Positions 32,935-34,108 of a stretch of 34,108 nt of DNA are shown here, piece after piece (within the stretch, counting starts at the first letter, position 1; every line of letters begins with the position of its first letter). Both the position numbers and the translations under genes were made by a program. The stretch comes from Citromicrobium sp. (lineage in GTDB: Bacteria; Pseudomonadota; Alphaproteobacteria; Sphingomonadales; Sphingomonadaceae), in NCBI GenBank assembly GCA_003248395.1, contig QFNA01000030.1, positions 1 to 34,108 of the forward strand. Reading direction: 5' to 3'. Below the pieces are notes generated by a model, which saw nothing but the letters and a program-made list of their open reading frames with translations, was not told where the DNA came from and did not search any database.

Positions 32935-34108
32935 CCGGCGTATTCGATAGCCTGCGAAAGGGATCGCGCTGGCCGAACGTCGTCCTACTTCTGATCATCG
33001 GCCTGGCGTTCTTCGCGCTGATCTATCTGGTCTGGACAACGGTGGAAGCGGAAAGGGAAGAGCGGCTGCAGACGCGGCAGACCGCGCTGGTCATCGACGA
33101 ACTCGCCGAACTCGAAAGTGCTGCACTGAACGCCGAAACAGGCCAGCGCGGCTATCTCATCACGCTCGATCGCCGCTATCTCGCTTCCTATGAGGATGGT
33201 CGCGCACAATATGCGCCGACGCTGAGACGGCTTCGCAATCTGCTTGGAACCAACGCTACAGTGAGGCAGAGCGAGCTGCTCGACCAGATGGCGCAATTCG
33301 CCGGCGAGAAATTCACGGAGATGGAGCGTTCGGTGCTGCTGGTCCAGGATGGCAGATTGCTCGACGCGCGGCGGGCCATCCTGTCCGACGAAGGCCAGAT
33401 CGCGATGGAGCGCCTGCGCCGCTCGATGCGCGAGATGGAAGAAATCGAGCGCGCGCTGCTGGCTGAGCAGGCCGAGGACACAGCGCGGCTCGAAGCGCGC
33501 ATTCTCCCGCTGCTCGGCGGCCTGGTTCTGCTGCTGATCGTCGCCATGGTCCTGGGATCGCGTCTCGTCCGCCGCGCCGCGAAAGCGGAGGCCAAGGCCG
33601 CTCAGGCCGCGGAAGTCGGTGAGGCACGCGATCGCGCCGATTTGCTCGCCCGCGAACTAAACCATCGGGTCAAGAACCTGTTCGCCGTGGTCCTTGCCAT
33701 TGTCCAGATGAGTTCGCGCGACAAGCCGGAGGCCAAGCCGGTGACGGACAGCATTGCGCAACGCATTCGGGCACTGCTCACGGCGCATGAGGTTAGCCAG
33801 GGCGAACTCGATCGCGAACTGGCCTCGCTCGAAGCGCTCGTGGAAACGTCGCTCGCCCCATACCGGTCTGCCAAGCATGTCGCCAACATTGAGGGACCAG
33901 AAGTTCTCTTGCCGGCAAAGCGGATCACGCCACTCGGCCTCGTCTTCCACGAACTCACCACGAATGCGGTGAAATACGGTGCCTGGGCCCATGGTGGTAC
34001 CATCGATGTCAGCTGGAAGAAGTCCGCCGACAAGGTCACACTCGTGTGGCGCGAAAGCGGCGTCACGATCGGCGGCGAGCCCGAACGCAAGGGTTTCGGC
34101 AGCTTGCT
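32931..34108 (+). CDS. CHASE3-HWE sensor histidine kinase (cut by right edge)
   Basis: At least 392 residues from TTG 32931, which overlaps the polA stop as TTGA; no ATG is found near the first membrane segment. Membrane segments at about 17-35 and 191-208 flank a periplasmic CHASE3 domain (NAETGQRGYLITLDRRYLASYEDG, 68-91). After a helical linker comes a HisKA_2/HWE phospho-acceptor box ELNHRVKNLFAVVLAIVQM with His245, then the ATPase N-box HELTTNAVKYGA (340-351) and LVWRESG with W373 and E375, typical of HWE kinases. In alphaproteobacteria this class often feeds the general stress response. The end and any regulator are outside the window. Confidence 0.88.
   Translation, partial: MTGVFDSLRKGSRWPNVVLLLIIGLAFFALIYLVWTTVEAEREERLQTRQTALVIDELAELESAALNAETGQRGYLITLDRRYLASYEDGRAQYAPTLRRLRNLLGTNATVRQSELLDQMAQFAGEKFTEMERSVLLVQDGRLLDARRAILSDEGQIAMERLRRSMREMEEIERALLAEQAEDTARLEARILPLLGGLVLLLIVAMVLGSRLVRRAAKAEAKAAQAAEVGEARDRADLLARELNHRVKNLFAVVLAIVQMSSRDKPEAKPVTDSIAQRIRALLTAHEVSQGELDRELASLEALVETSLAPYRSAKHVANIEGPEVLLPAKRITPLGLVFHELTTNAVKYGAWAHGGTIDVSWKKSADKVTLVWRESGVTIGGEPERKGFGSL

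Noticed and set aside
1..34108. CRISPR arrays, tRNA genes, insertion sequences or phage genes
   Set aside because: No direct repeat-spacer pattern, cloverleaf, transposase or terminal repeats were recognised on reading both strands.

Overview
The window looks like chromosomal DNA of a high-GC alphaproteobacterium, most likely a member of the Sphingomonadales (Erythrobacteraceae or Sphingomonadaceae). This is inferred from the Tad/Cpa pilus gene order with two TadE genes and one TadG gene, the PilZ-helix-turn-helix fusion, the HWE histidine kinase and the general protein style. No rRNA, tRNA, CRISPR array, insertion sequence or phage gene was found.

Left part (1-13.9 kb, all on the minus strand): a partial gene for a giant repeat adhesin of the VCBS/cadherin-like type I secretion class runs off the left edge. 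Upstream of it lies a complete Tad (Flp/type IVb) pilus locus, read from right to left: flp pilin, [terminator], cpaB, cpaC, small lipoprotein, tadG, tadE, tadE, cpaE, cpaF, tadB, tadC, TPR lipoprotein, cpaA. Almost all genes overlap by 1-11 bases, so this is one long operon. The pilin has its own promoter, a long leader and a strong terminator that separates it from the machinery genes. Together these genes build an adhesive pilus, and the adhesin next door fits a surface-attachment region.

Middle part (13.9-20.3 kb): a frameshifted membrane-protein gene, a hypothetical anchored protein, an M23 peptidase, a PilZ/XRE regulator with a palindrome at its own promoter, a MATE efflux pump, a small membrane protein and an MscS channel.

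Right part (20.3-34.1 kb): groES-groEL under a CIRCE element; a copper module (CsoR repressor, divergent copA-copB, a CsoR-type operator between them) that meets tail-to-tail with a DUF305/LVIVD fusion protein; a host-attachment-family protein; a class A beta-lactamase-like serine hydrolase; a small acidic lipoprotein; a DNA polymerase I gene broken by an internal loss plus frame change; and a CHASE3/HWE sensor kinase cut by the right edge.

The most notable anomalies are the broken polA, a similar lesion in the membrane-protein gene at 14.2 kb, the DUF305-LVIVD fusion joined to the copper genes, and two possible autoregulatory DNA/RNA structures (16.35 and 17.02 kb). I did not find a clear-cut new defence or mobile system.
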